From the NCBI GenBank assembly GCA_954871525.1, contig OX940863.1, positions 23,324,001 through 23,388,000 on the forward strand: DNA of 64,000 bases, read 5' to 3'. Positions 46,841-57,150 of this stretch are shown here, piece after piece. Position 1 is the stretch's first letter. Each line of letters begins with the position of its first letter. Made by a program: the position numbers and the translations under genes. The stretch is from Parietaria judaica. Lineage: Eukaryota; Streptophyta; Magnoliopsida; Rosales; Urticaceae. The notes beneath the pieces were generated by a model. That model was given only the letters and a program-made list of their open reading frames with translations, did not search any database and was not told the DNA's origin.

Positions 46841-49838
46841 GTATCGTGCTATAGTGGATTGCTACAGGAGACGTGTCACCCTCAGAAAGAAAGATGGACA
46901 AGTTATCGAATATCAGGCCAAAGGTGGAATATGGCCCCATAATCCTATCTTGAAATCTCTTCTTGGAGGAAAGAGGAATCTTGAAGGGTCGGGAGTTAAT
47001 TGTGCTATTGAAGATGTAGGGCAGAGTGCCTTAAATCCGTACACCCCCGTAGTACAAGAATTTGATGATGTGTTTCCATCGGAGCTTCCGAGACTTCCTC
47101 CGGAACGTGAGATTGAGTTTGGTATTGACTTAGTTCTTGGGAGTTCTCCGATCTCTATGACTCCTTACCGTATGGCTCCAGCAGAATTGGCAGACTTGAG
47201 GGAACAATTAGACGACTTGTTAAGTAAAGGGTTTATCAAACAGAGTACATCTCCGTGGGGAGCGCCCGTTTTATTTGCTAAAAAAAGCGATGGTAGTTTA
47301 CGCCTTTGTGTGGACTACAGACAACTCAATAAGGTAACGATTAAGAACAAATACCCTTTACCGCGCATTGATGACTTATTCGACCAATTGGGAGGATGCA
47401 AATACTTCTCAAAGATAGACTTGCGGTCGGGTTACCACCAGTTGAGGATTCGAGATGCCGACACCCCGAAGGCAGCATTCCGTACACGATATGGTCACTT
47501 TGAGTTCACGGTTATGCCTTTTGGTTTAACGAACGCTCCAGCGGCGTTTATGGACTTAATGAATAGGGTTTTTCGACCATACTTGGATCGATTCGTTGTT
47601 GTCTTTATTGACGACATACTTATCTATTCAAGAACCTTAGAGGAACACGCAGAACATTTGCGGATTGTTTTACAGACCTTGCGGGACCATCGCCTATACG
47701 CGAAGAAAGAAAAATGTGAATTCTGGATGACCGAAGTGAAGTTCTTAGGCCACGTGATCTCGCAGGAAGGTATTGCCGTAGACCCGTCAAAGATTGAAGC
47801 TATCTTGAACTGGAGGCAACCAAGAAATGTGGCAGAAGTTCGAAGTTTCCTAGGTCTTGCGGGCTATTACAGGAAGTTCGTGGAGAATTTTTCAAAAATT
47901 GCCGCGCCGCTAAGCAAGCTCACCAGAAAATATGTTCAGTTCAGTTGGGATGATAGATGTGAAGAGTCTTTTTCAGAGTTGAAACGACGATTGACGAGTG
48001 CTTCTGTCCTTGTTGTTCCCAATGTAGATGAAGTGTTTACAGTGTATACTGATGCATCTCGATGTGGACTAGGCTGTGTGCTCATGCAACAAGGGAGAGT
48101 GGTGGCATATGGTTCTAGGCAGTTAAAGCCGCATGAACAAAACTATCCTACCCACGACTTGGAGCTAGCAGTTGTTATATTTGCACTCAAAATCTGGCGT
48201 TGTCATCTTTACGGCTCAAGATTTGAGATATTCACCGATCACCAAAGTCTCAAGTATTTGTTCACACAGAGAGACTTGAATCTACGACAACGAAGATGGG
48301 TGGAGTATATGGAAGATTATGAATTTAGTCTACATTATCACCTAGGAAAAGCAAATGTGGTGGCCGATGCATTGAGTCGGAAGAACCATGGTTTGGTTGC
48401 TTCTCTGAACTTAGAGCCATGGAAGAGATCAGTTACCATTGGCGATTACAATTTAGAATTTCATAGCGACGGGTATAAAACATGTGCGTATAACGTCATA
48501 GCCGTTCCATCAATGGTACTCCAAGTTAGACAAAGCCAGTGGAGCGATGAAACGTTACAAGAGGTATGGAATCGATTACAAGCTGGAGAACAACTTGAAG
48601 GATGGAATGTGGGAGTCGATGGATTTTTATTGTACAAAGGAAGGCTTGCGGTAGCTGATGATACTACGTTACGAAGCGCCATCTTACATGAAGCTCATCG
48701 TTCCAAGTTTGCTATTCACCCAGGGAGTACAAAGATGTACCAGGATCTGAAGAGGCAATATTATTGGTACGGAATGAAGTCGGATGTGGCGATGTTCGTG
48801 AAGAAATGTCCAGTTTGCCTAATGGTCAAAGCAGAGCATCAAAGACCTGGCGGGGAGCTTAGACCACTTGAAATACCTGAGTGGAAATGGGATTGCATCA
48901 CAATGGACTTTGTTTCGGGACTTCCTCGGTCTCGGGGCGGACACGATGCGGTGTGGGTGATCGTTGATAGATTGACAAAATCAGCCCACTTTATCCCCAT
49001 TCGGACAGATTACAAAGTTCCGAAACTTTGTAAACTATATGTGGAAAAGATAGTAAAGCTTCATGGGGTCCCTGTTTCAATAGTTTCGGACCGAGACGCT
49101 CGTTTCACCTCCAAGTTTTGGAGAGGATTACAGAAAGAGATGGGAACTGAATTGAGTTTGAGCACAACTTTTCATCCTCAGACTGATGGACAATCAGAGC
49201 GAGTGATTCAGATCTTAGAAGACATGCTGCGGGCGTGTGCCTTAGATTTTGGAGGAAAGTGGAAGGAGCAACTACCATTCGTGGAGTTCGCTTACAACAA
49301 TAGCTTTCAGGCTAGTATCGGTATGGCACCGTATGAGGCCTTGTATGGTCGACCTTGTGGTTCACCTCTTTGTTGGGCAGAGTATGAAGATCGTATTACT
49401 CTCGGTCCTTCCTACCTCAGAGATACAACAGAAGCGATTAAGCTTATTCGGGAAAGACTCAAGACTGCTCAAAGTCGCCAGAAGAGTTATGCGGATCGAA
49501 GACGAAGGCCACTGGAATTCATGGTTGGCGACAATGTGTTCCTGAAGGTGACGCCCATGTGTGGTGTTTCCCGTTTCGGAATAAAAGGAAAGTTGGCTCC
49601 GCGATACACAAGTCCATTCGAGATAGTTGAAAAAGTCGGGCCACTTGCCTACAGGCTTGATTTACCTCCGCAAATATCTCATGTTCACAATGTGTTCCAT
49701 GTGTCGATGTTGAGAAAATATGAACCCGATCCTCAACAAATCATTGAGTGGACAGAGATACCTATTCAAGAAAATGCGACGTACGTGGAACACCCACTTC
49801 ATATTATCGACCGTGAAGTCAAAGTCCTTCGTCGATGA
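46824..49838 (+). pseudogene. Gypsy pol: reverse transcriptase, RNase H, integrase
   Basis: An uninterrupted frame of 1004 codons. Reverse transcriptase has [30 protein letters not shown] and the catalytic FIDDILIYS. RNase H has [14 protein letters not shown] and [10 protein letters not shown]. Integrase has an HHCC domain ending [10 protein letters not shown] and the catalytic residues in [23 protein letters not shown] and [15 protein letters not shown]-type C-terminal domain with [12 protein letters not shown] follows. The frame stops at TGA 49836-49838, yet family-like sequence resumes after it (WKNHDPREATWELESEMM), so the stop is premature by about 35 codons and removes the C-terminal chromodomain-like end. 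Reverse transcriptase before integrase marks Gypsy. Confidence 0.93.
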
Positions 49839-49990
49839 GAAATTCCTCTAGTTAAAGTGGTATGGAAAAACCACGACCCTCGAGAGGCAACATGGGAGTT
49901 AGAGTCGGAGATGATGGAGAAGTACCCCTTTTTGTTCGGGGGTAGTTCCGTTTAAATTTCGAGAACGAAATTTTTAAAGGGGTGGAGTAT

Positions 49991-50004
49991 TGTAAAACCC
50001 AAAA

Positions 50005-50047
<43 letters not shown>

Positions 50048-52088
50048 GTGTCAGTCAGGGTTCGATACCCTCTTTTCTCCCCCCCTCTTCTTTTCCTTTT
50101 CTCCCTCTCCTTTCTCCCGTATCTCTCCCTCTCTCTCTGTTCTTAAAAAATTTCTCCCTCAACAAAATGTTCAAAGCTTGACAACTCGGTCACCGGAGCT
50201 CCGATCGGCGAGATCTTGGTACCGTTGGAAAGCTCTCGAGGAGGCGAACAAGCTGCTGGGCGGAAGTCGACCGGAGGTGGCGGCGTTTGACCGGAATAAT
50301 CGCCGGAAGGTTCGGTTTTAAAACCTTAGATCTATTTCATTCCGGTTAGATTTTGAGAAAACTAACACCGGAATCATGTTCATGACGCCTATTAGAGTCC
50401 GTTGGTGGTGCCACCTCGCCGTCGTCGGCCGCCGCGTCATTTTCCGATTTCGGATTTTTTTTGAGGGGTTTTGAAGCCCTCGTCGAGGAGATCGAAAGCC
50501 CTCGATCGGAATCGTCATCGGACTCTCGGTAAGCCCGAATTTCCTTGACCTAGTTTCTGAATTTAGATGATCAAATTAGGTGTGTTCTGGGCCTTGATTG
50601 ATGAAATTGACTTCGCGATTGCGGTTAGAACAGTCGAATTAAGCTAGGGGAAGCATAAATTTGTCGAATTGATGCCCGTCTTGCTGCCTCGTTTTGCGTG
50701 CCCGACGGGAATTCGGCTCGGGTTAATTTTTAGTGTAACGGGTTTTCAATTGACAATTTGAATTCCAATCTTAGTAGTATTTGACTTATGAATGGTATCG
50801 GTGTTATAGCTGGCACGGATAGTCGTCCCGTAGTCGCCTCGAAGACTGTGCTACCCGAACCACCCGTTTTGACTAATTCAACAGATCCCGAAGTCTCTAG
50901 TCATCAATCTCAGGGCCAAGACGAACCCGCATCATCGACTAGCTAGTCGATCGGTCAAAGTTTCCACGGATTGAGGTAGGGGCTATTACCTTTTCTCGCT
51001 AATTAAAATGAATGTAGAAACCAACGTTATAATGAAGATTGAACCGGATAGGTTAAAATTGGAATTAATGAAATGTTATTTTAATCAGAAGATAAAATTT
51101 ATGTTATGATTGTCGTCGCTTGATAGCGAGGCAGGGAACCAGGTATGGTTTGATATTCGTTATTATATTTATGCTTATGGTTACGTCGGAATGACGTATA
51201 TTGATGTTGGTACCCGCTTTGGGCGGATGATGATTATTATGATATGGTACCCGCTTCGGGCGGATGAGCTGCTGACGAGCAGCTGGCTACTGCGCAGTAG
51301 GCCGGATATGGATATGGATATGGATATGGATATGATTGGACCAAAAAGTCAACATTTCGACCCATGGCGAACTGGCCGTCTTTGGTAGTGATTAGGATCC
51401 CGAGTCGAGGGCGAGTTACGGTTAGGGACTTCTAGTTCACCTATGCTCGTGCTTTGAGGACTCGATGGGATATAGTGGAGAAAAGGCGCGAGCTGACTCG
51501 GCATGGACCACCGAAATGATTTGACTTTTGTGGGGTATATTTATTTATTTTATGAAAATGATGATTAAATGGTTTATGATGACGTTTAATTTATTTTATT
51601 GAATTTTGACTATTAAAGGTTCGGTAAAGAGAATTGGTAATAGATTCCCTACTGAGCATGTGGTGCTCACCCCGTCCATATACATTTTTTTTTCTTCCAG
51701 TTACAGGTGGCGATCAGTATCAGACCCCGGGCGAGGAGTAGTTTGAGTTAGGAGGTCGACGTGTTGATTAGCTTAACCGTACCTCTAGTGTTCGTCGAGG
51801 TGAATCTCGCTTTTTGGGTTGATCTTTTATTCAGACTTGTAATGGATTAAATTAAGGATATTTGTGATGGTGATACTTTATATTTGTCGTTTTATGGTGT
51901 TGTATAAACTGTGGTCGTTGATATTGTATTGTCGTTTTAAGTCCCACGGGCAAAAGTTATGTGTTTGTTGTTGTGGACGTTGAATATTCAACGGTATTGT
52001 TTAAATGATGATGTGTCATTGACCGGTCCAAGTTTGAAAAGTCATTGTTTTTGTCTTATTCTACTAACCCCCATCTAGGGGCGTTACA
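49991..52088 (+). repeat. 3' LTR of the Gypsy element
   Basis: 2098 bp, longer than the 5' LTR because of a longer TA run at 50012-50043. Otherwise it is almost identical. Confidence 0.95.
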
Positions 52089-52555
52089 GCTCCCGTCCTT
52101 GTCGAGGACCTCCTATGCGATAAAGTGAATTCCTTAAGCGCGTGTTAGATCGTCGGTGGCGAGCGCGAGGTTAATTGCGATGATGGCTCCGGTCTTGGCT
52201 TTTTTGCTCCCGCCGGGCTCTTATATTTGTCGAGAACCTCCTATGCGATGGCGTTAATTCCTTAAGCACGCGGTGGATTTCCGGTGGAGAACGTAAGATT
52301 ATGTGTGACAAGTGGCTCCGGTCTTGGCTTTTTAGCTCCCGTCGGGCTCCCGTCTTTTCCGAGAACCTCCGTTGCGATGGCGTTGACTCCTGAAGCGTGT
52401 CTTCATCACCTGAGCGCCTTTTTCGCCTAATGTGGTCCCCTTTCGACACTTGTGCTCCTTTTTCGCAACCTAAGCAGTGGAGAATGAATTTATATAAATT
52501 TTGCTGGCGGGACTCCAAGGTTGAACTTGTCGGGGCCCCTCCTTCTAGCGCCAAA
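52089..52555. repeat. LARD tandem repeats of about 150 bp, right of the nested insertion, and primer-site region
   Basis: Continuation of the units at 42521-43132 (ccttaagcgcg, ggtcttggcttttttgctcc). It ends with the complement of the LARD primer-binding site just before 52556. Confidence 0.8.
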
Positions 52556-53407
52556 TGTTAATGCCGTTTTTGGATCAACGTGAAAAGCGGCCCATAATTT
52601 CGTTTTGGGCCGGGCCCAATGACCGCGCGATGGCCACGATGGGCTTGAAGCTCCTTTTTTCGCCTTTGATATTCCGTCTCCGTTTCCGCTCCTGCAAAGA
52701 GTCTCAAAAACGTGAACTCACGAGGAGGGCAGAGGGGGGGACCTCTGTCGCTCGCTCCGACGCTCAACATTAGTCGAGTACTTTAAGATCGGGAAGAGAG
52801 AATGGCGAGCAGAGGTTTTTTGGCTTGAGAAAGCTTACCGAAAATGGTGGAGGGGCTCTCGTATTTATAGAGAGCATCGTGCGACCCCTAACAGTGTGTT
52901 TTCCGTTTTAGGGGTCGTAGCGACCCCTAATTTAGGGGGCGTAGGCACGGTTTATTTTTTAGGGGTCGTAGCGACCCCTAATTAGGGGTCGTTGCGACCC
53001 CTAAACCATGTTTTTATCTTTAGGGGTCGTAGCGACCCCTAATTAGGGGTCGTTGCGACCCCTAAAACCATGTTTTTGTCTTTAGGGGTCGTAGCGACCC
53101 TAATTAGGGGTCGTATCGACCCCTAAATTCATACTTTATTTATTAGGGGTCGCAGCGACCCCTAATTAGGGGTCGTAATGACCCCTAAAAGCATGTTTTC
53201 GGAATAGATCCCGCATTAGTATTCACAAGTCGGTTTTGAGTTGACTTTATCGGGGCGGGTCTCATTGACTTTTCTGAGTCTGGTCAGAGTTGACTTTTTC
53301 GGGGCGGACCCGGATTGCCTTCGTGGGCCTTTGGCGTTTGAGCCTTTTTTAATGTGTTTTATTAGGCTAGGCCTTAACATTTTTAGGCTCCGAAATTACC
53401 CATAACA
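52556..53407 (-). repeat. LARD 5' LTR (right)
   Basis: 852 bp, including the 38 bp missing from the left copy. It carries a minus-strand TATA box near 52860 and the hairpin array at 52905-53190. Confidence 0.93.
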
Positions 53408-53443
<36 letters not shown>

Positions 53444-53976
53444 TACAAACATGCCACTTATTTTCTAAAATCGCCAATTTAAAGATGTTATATTTTTAAA
53501 AACCAATTAATTAAAGATAACAGAATATAGAAAGTGTTTGTCAAATCACATTAATAGATTATGTTTTTCGAAAAGTAGAAAAATCAAAATAAAAAAGGAG
53601 ATTTTAACAAGCTTATACTAGTATATAACTATATATATTAATACAACTGAATGATCATACAGATTTACGATGTATTAATGTATAAGCTTTGACTATTACA
53701 ACTGACTGGTCATATAACAGATTTATAACTGACCACTTAGCTTTAGACACGTGTCCTGGCTAACTAACTAACGACCACTAGGATCTTAGCAATATCTCGC
53801 AGAATTACCGTTAACGTTAAGTGTCTACTATGTGTATATATATATGTACACAAACAGTATCACTATTAATTTAAGTATTTCTCATACAAGAACTCCAAAG
53901 AAACACTTGCTCTCACACCCCTTTCACCGGAAGATCAAGAACTCGCTTTCCGATCACCCCCAAAAGAAGCACCGAC
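53408..53976 (+). promoter_or_regulatory. ATT array remainder and upstream region of LOB-like gene B
   Basis: The array remainder is at 53408-53440. Then comes about 530 bp of AT-rich DNA with a TATA-type tatatatata at 53836-53845, about 140 bp before the ATG. Confidence 0.45.
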
Positions 53977-54115
53977 ATGAAGAAGGAGTCGACTTGTGCT
54001 TCGTGCAGGTTCCACAGACGTCCATGCACGGCGGAGTGCCCTATGGCGCGTTACTTCCCCAGCAACGAGTCGAGGCGCTATGAGAACATGCGCAGGCTGT
54101 TCGGCTACACCAACC

Positions 54116-54453
54116 TGATATGTGCCCGAAAGATCGATAAACTCGAAATGGGATTATAGAGAATTTCGGCCAACACTCAAAAACCCGATCTCTTAATGAT
54201 CAAGTTTCTAAATTTTATTGGCTGTCTTTTTCATTCATCAAAGCTCTCTTAAATAGAGCATGAAATTACAACCTAATGGGCCGGACCGGGCCCGATTATT
54301 AAACTTCTAAACATAATTAACTTTAACTAATTAAAATGAAAAGACATACTTAAATAATTATAACGACATAATTAATACGACTAACTCAACTAAATTATAA
54401 ATAACGACTCTTATAAAATAAACGACTTGATTCTTAACTCCGGGGCCGTATCA
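54116..54453 (-). mobile_element. Solo LTR in LOB-like gene B
   Basis: 338 bp with ends tgata...tatca (TG...CA), flanked by a perfect 5-bp duplication caacc (54111-54115 and 54454-54458). On the minus strand it has a TATA-type ctatttaag. No internal region exists, so it results from LTR-LTR recombination. Confidence 0.85.
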
Positions 54454-54670
54454 CAACCTCGATGTTCAAGATCATGCAGACACAGGCGGCGGAGTGCCCT
54501 ATGGAGGTTACTTCCTCAATAACGAGTCGAGGCGCTACGAGAACGTGCGCAGGCTGTTCGGCTACACCAACCTCCTCAAGATGTTTAAGATCATGCAGAC
54601 ACAGGAAGAGAAGGACGTGCTTATGCGCAACATATAGTTCGAAGTCGACAGCTTGTGCGACGACCTCGTG

Positions 54671-54989
54671 TGTGAAGTATCAAGAGGTTCCACCTCAAAA
54701 CCAATTGGCAATGAGGGGAGTAACCCATGACCTTTTAAACCTTGCTAAGTCCCCGTGTCTTTTTCATGTGGGACTAAACATGCCCCCTCGAGATGGTGGC
54801 TCTCTGGCTCACTCATCTCGGGCCGAATCCCTTTTTTTTGGATCGGTGCTCGTTTTGAGCTTAATGAGCTCTGATACCGTGTGAAGTATCATGAGGTTCC
54901 ACCTCAAAACCAATTGGCAATGAGGGGAGTAACCCATGACATTTTAAACCTTGATAAGTCCCCATGTCTTTTCCACGTGGGACTCAACA
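54671..54989 (-). mobile_element. TRIM-type miniature LTR retrotransposon (319 bp)
   Basis: Two 110-bp LTRs (54671-54780 and 54880-54989, starting tgtgaagtatca) surround a 99-bp interior. The interior has the complement of an initiator-Met primer site (gctctgatacc) at the right and the complement of a purine tract (gccccctcgag) at the left, so it is minus-oriented. The flanks tcgtg and ccgtg match at 4 of 5 bases. No coding capacity. Confidence 0.9.
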
Positions 54990-55189
54990 CCGTGAACAGC
55001 TCAGCCGGCCTGGTGTGGAAACTCCGATACCAGATCAACTGTGAAGAAGAGGTGTCCAGATTCTTCAACCACTTCCTCGACAAGTATCGAGTCCCTGCCA
55101 CCGCTCAGGGCGGGACCACTCATGGCATCTCTCCTTATAATCCGCCGTTTAAATTATCTCTCGAGCCGGTCAACACCCTAACCCGGCTG

Positions 55190-55770
55190 CCGGTTCTCAT
55201 GTGGCTCCGTTGGGGATTTCCTTAAGCGGTGAGGGTGGTTCTTGCGGCGGTCAGAACCCTAGCCCCGCCGGTACTCATGCGGCTCCGCCAAAAATTTTCT
55301 CAAGCGGAGCGAGTAGCTCTCGAGGTGGTCAAAACCCCAACACAGTCGGTATAAATGTGGGTTCGTCAGGGATTTTCTCAACCGGGGAGAGTAGCTCTCG
55401 GGACGGTCAAAACCCCAACTCTGCCGGCATTCATGTGGCTCGGCCGCCGGGGATTTTCTTAAGCGGAGAGAGTGGCTCCAACCCTTCGGCTGGTATTGAT
55501 CATGTGGCTCCGTCAGGAATTTCTTTAAACGGAGGGACGAGTGACTCTTGGGGCGGTCAAAACCCGAACCCCGCCGGTGCTCATATGGCTCCTCCAGGGA
55601 GTGGCTCTTGGGGCGGCCAAAACCCGAACCCCGTCGGTGCTCATGCGGCTCCACCAGGGATTTTCTCAAGTGGAGCGGGTGACTCTCGAGGCGGTCGAAA
55701 CCCTAACCCTGCCGATGCCCATGTGGCTCCATCAGAGATTTTCTCAAGGAGAGTGAGTAGCTCTCGGGGC
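55190..55770 (+). repeat. 78-bp tandem repeat encoding the gene B tail
   Basis: About eight diverged units encode GGQNPNPAGxHxAPPGIFSS followed by SGxSSSR. Spacing is close to 26 codons, with a few shortened or lengthened units. Confidence 0.85.
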
Positions 55771-56088
55771 GGGGTTCTAACCACTGGAGTAACAGTGCCA
55801 ACCGGGAATGTGGCACCGCTTGTTGAATTTTACGATGGAGCTAGTGGCTCTCGTAACAGTGGTGAACCGAACATCGACACCAACCTTGGCTTATCTCTGC
55901 CGGGGTCCGCGTCGGTGGCTCCATCACCAGGACTGCAGCTAAATGGGGGGTTGTCATTGGCGGAGGGAATAGCTCTCAAAGGGGGCGGTCAGAACCCCGC
56001 CGAGGCTCTGGCTCAGCCAGTGGATTTCTATGGTGGCGTTGGCTTGCAAGACAGTCAGGACCCCGCAGCCAGGATTCACGTGGTGTAG

Positions 56089-57150
56089 ACGCAGCCAGAT
56101 GGCACGTACTCCTATAGCGATGATGGCTCGGAGGCTACTCAGCGAGATTGAATTGTTTGCGGGATATTTTCGTAAGCTTGATGATTCATTAACTTTGGTC
56201 TGTACTCTGTACTGAATTTGTGATGTAAACTTGAATATTGGTCAATTTTAGTCTATGAATTTTGTGAATGTATGTTGAATAATACTCTTGGTGTAACTTC
56301 AGTTCTTGAATATTTTTTGGAAATATATATTCTTGAATAATCTACTATAAAACTGTACATATACGATACGCTTTAAAGATTTGGCCTTATATATGATAAA
56401 TTCCAAGTTATGGTACAAGTACAACAGACAGATTATTATAATAGAACCACTAACCGTTTGACACGTGTAGCGGCTCGAACTAACGATGAATGCAATATAA
56501 CACTATCTGACGTGGCGTGGTGGGGTGACGTGTCGTGATTCGCTGATGATTGGTTACGAATTTTGTAATTCTACGTATAATATTTTGGTGAACTTACTTT
56601 TAGTCTATGGATTATCTTGTGGTACGATGAATATCTTTGAGGTAGCCTAAATTGTAGATCATGCAAATAATATAATATGCAACACGCCAAGATGAATAAA
56701 ACATAATTAATACTATTTAATACAACTAATTAAACCCCTATTGATTACACTTAACAAAATAGATTTGCCAACGTGATCAGAGTTACCGGTTAAGTTAACA
56801 GCGTTACGAGAATGGAGTGGTCAACTCCCCAAATGCAACTTTGTGTATTTTTGCCACCACTTTTAAACTTTGTGTACACGAGGAGTTCTTTGACCAAACT
56901 TTGGGTATTTTCGCCGTCATTAACCCTTATTTTTAAATCTATAAGTAATCATTATTAATTAGCGGATGTTAGGTACTCAGAATTACAGTTAAGGTTAAGC
57001 TGGGGTAATTTGGTAATATCCTACTTATAATAGTATATTTAAAGATGTCTCGTACCAAAGTTCAACGTTCATTTTTAAACATCAACACTCTAAACGTAAA
57101 GCAAGAGATCTCCCGCGCGATCGATCGAGCAAGAAGCCATCTTCTTGATA
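56089..57150. other. Intergenic DNA between LOB-like genes B and C
   Basis: It contains the right half of a Mutator-type MITE (56703-56926). A TATA-type tatattta at 57034-57041 lies about 115 bp upstream of the gene C ATG. Otherwise it is AT-rich and unassigned. Confidence 0.5.
56703..56926. mobile_element. Mutator-type MITE, copy 3 (left arm missing)
   Basis: taatactatttaatacaact and accaaactttgggtatttt through cgtcattaaccc match the centre and right arm of copy 1 (7953-8418). The left inverted arm is absent. Confidence 0.75.

Larger units (their letters stand above)
43133..52088 (+). mobile_element. Gypsy (Tekay/Del-like) LTR retrotransposon nested in the LARD
   Basis: LTRs 43133-45212 (2080 bp) and 49991-52088 (2098 bp), TG...CA, differ mainly in TA and gatatg repeat numbers plus a handful of single-base changes. 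A primer-binding site ttggtatcagagcc lies at about 45215. The interior encodes gag, protease, reverse transcriptase, RNase H and integrase in Gypsy order, but with three stops and a frameshift, so it is not autonomous now. The flanking 5-mers (tcgca and gctcc) do not match, so no target duplication is visible. It interrupts the 150-bp repeat region of the LARD, in opposite orientation. Confidence 0.93.
37877..53407 (-). mobile_element. Large non-coding LTR retrotransposon derivative (LARD), host of a nested Gypsy element
   Basis: The LTRs are 37877-38690 (814 bp) and 52556-53407 (852 bp), TG...CA, with the 5-bp duplication attat on both sides. Orientation is minus: a reverse polypurine tract (ttaacccccc) follows the left LTR, the complement of a primer-binding site (tttggcgctagaaggagggg) precedes the right LTR, and each LTR carries a minus-strand TATA box (ctataaatac). 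Without the nested 8.96-kb element it is about 6.6 kb. I find no gag, protease, reverse transcriptase or integrase in its own DNA, only tandem arrays and GC-rich unassigned DNA. It is therefore non-autonomous. The primer-site type suggests a Tat-lineage Gypsy relative (inference). Confidence 0.88.
53977..56088 (+). pseudogene. LOB-like gene B: complete LOB-type domain, repeat tail, broken by a solo LTR and a TRIM
   Basis: ATG 53977 opens MKKESTCASCRFHRRPCTAE, a zinc block with the exact LOB spacing CX2CX6CX3C, followed by CPMARYFPSNESRRYENMRR and LFGYTNL. A solo LTR at 54116-54453 then ends the frame. A tandem duplication repeats the segment from the zinc block end to the coiled-coil start (copy 2 at about 54488-54606). 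The frame goes on LKMFKIMQTQEEKDVLMRNI, a TAG at about 54636, FEVDSLCDDLV, a TRIM (54671-54989), then SAGLVWKLRYQINCEEEVSR. A frameshift near 55150 leads into a tail of about eight 26-residue repeats (GGQNPNPAG...APPGIF), open to 56088. Clearly a pseudogene now. It is the only one of the three local genes to show both LOB halves. Confidence 0.72.

Noticed and set aside
54462..54884. ORF of 140 codons starting MFKIMQTQ
   Set aside because: It reads the duplicated LOB-like segment in the wrong frame and then the TRIM LTR; the correct frame is the one containing RRYENVRRLFGYTNLLK.
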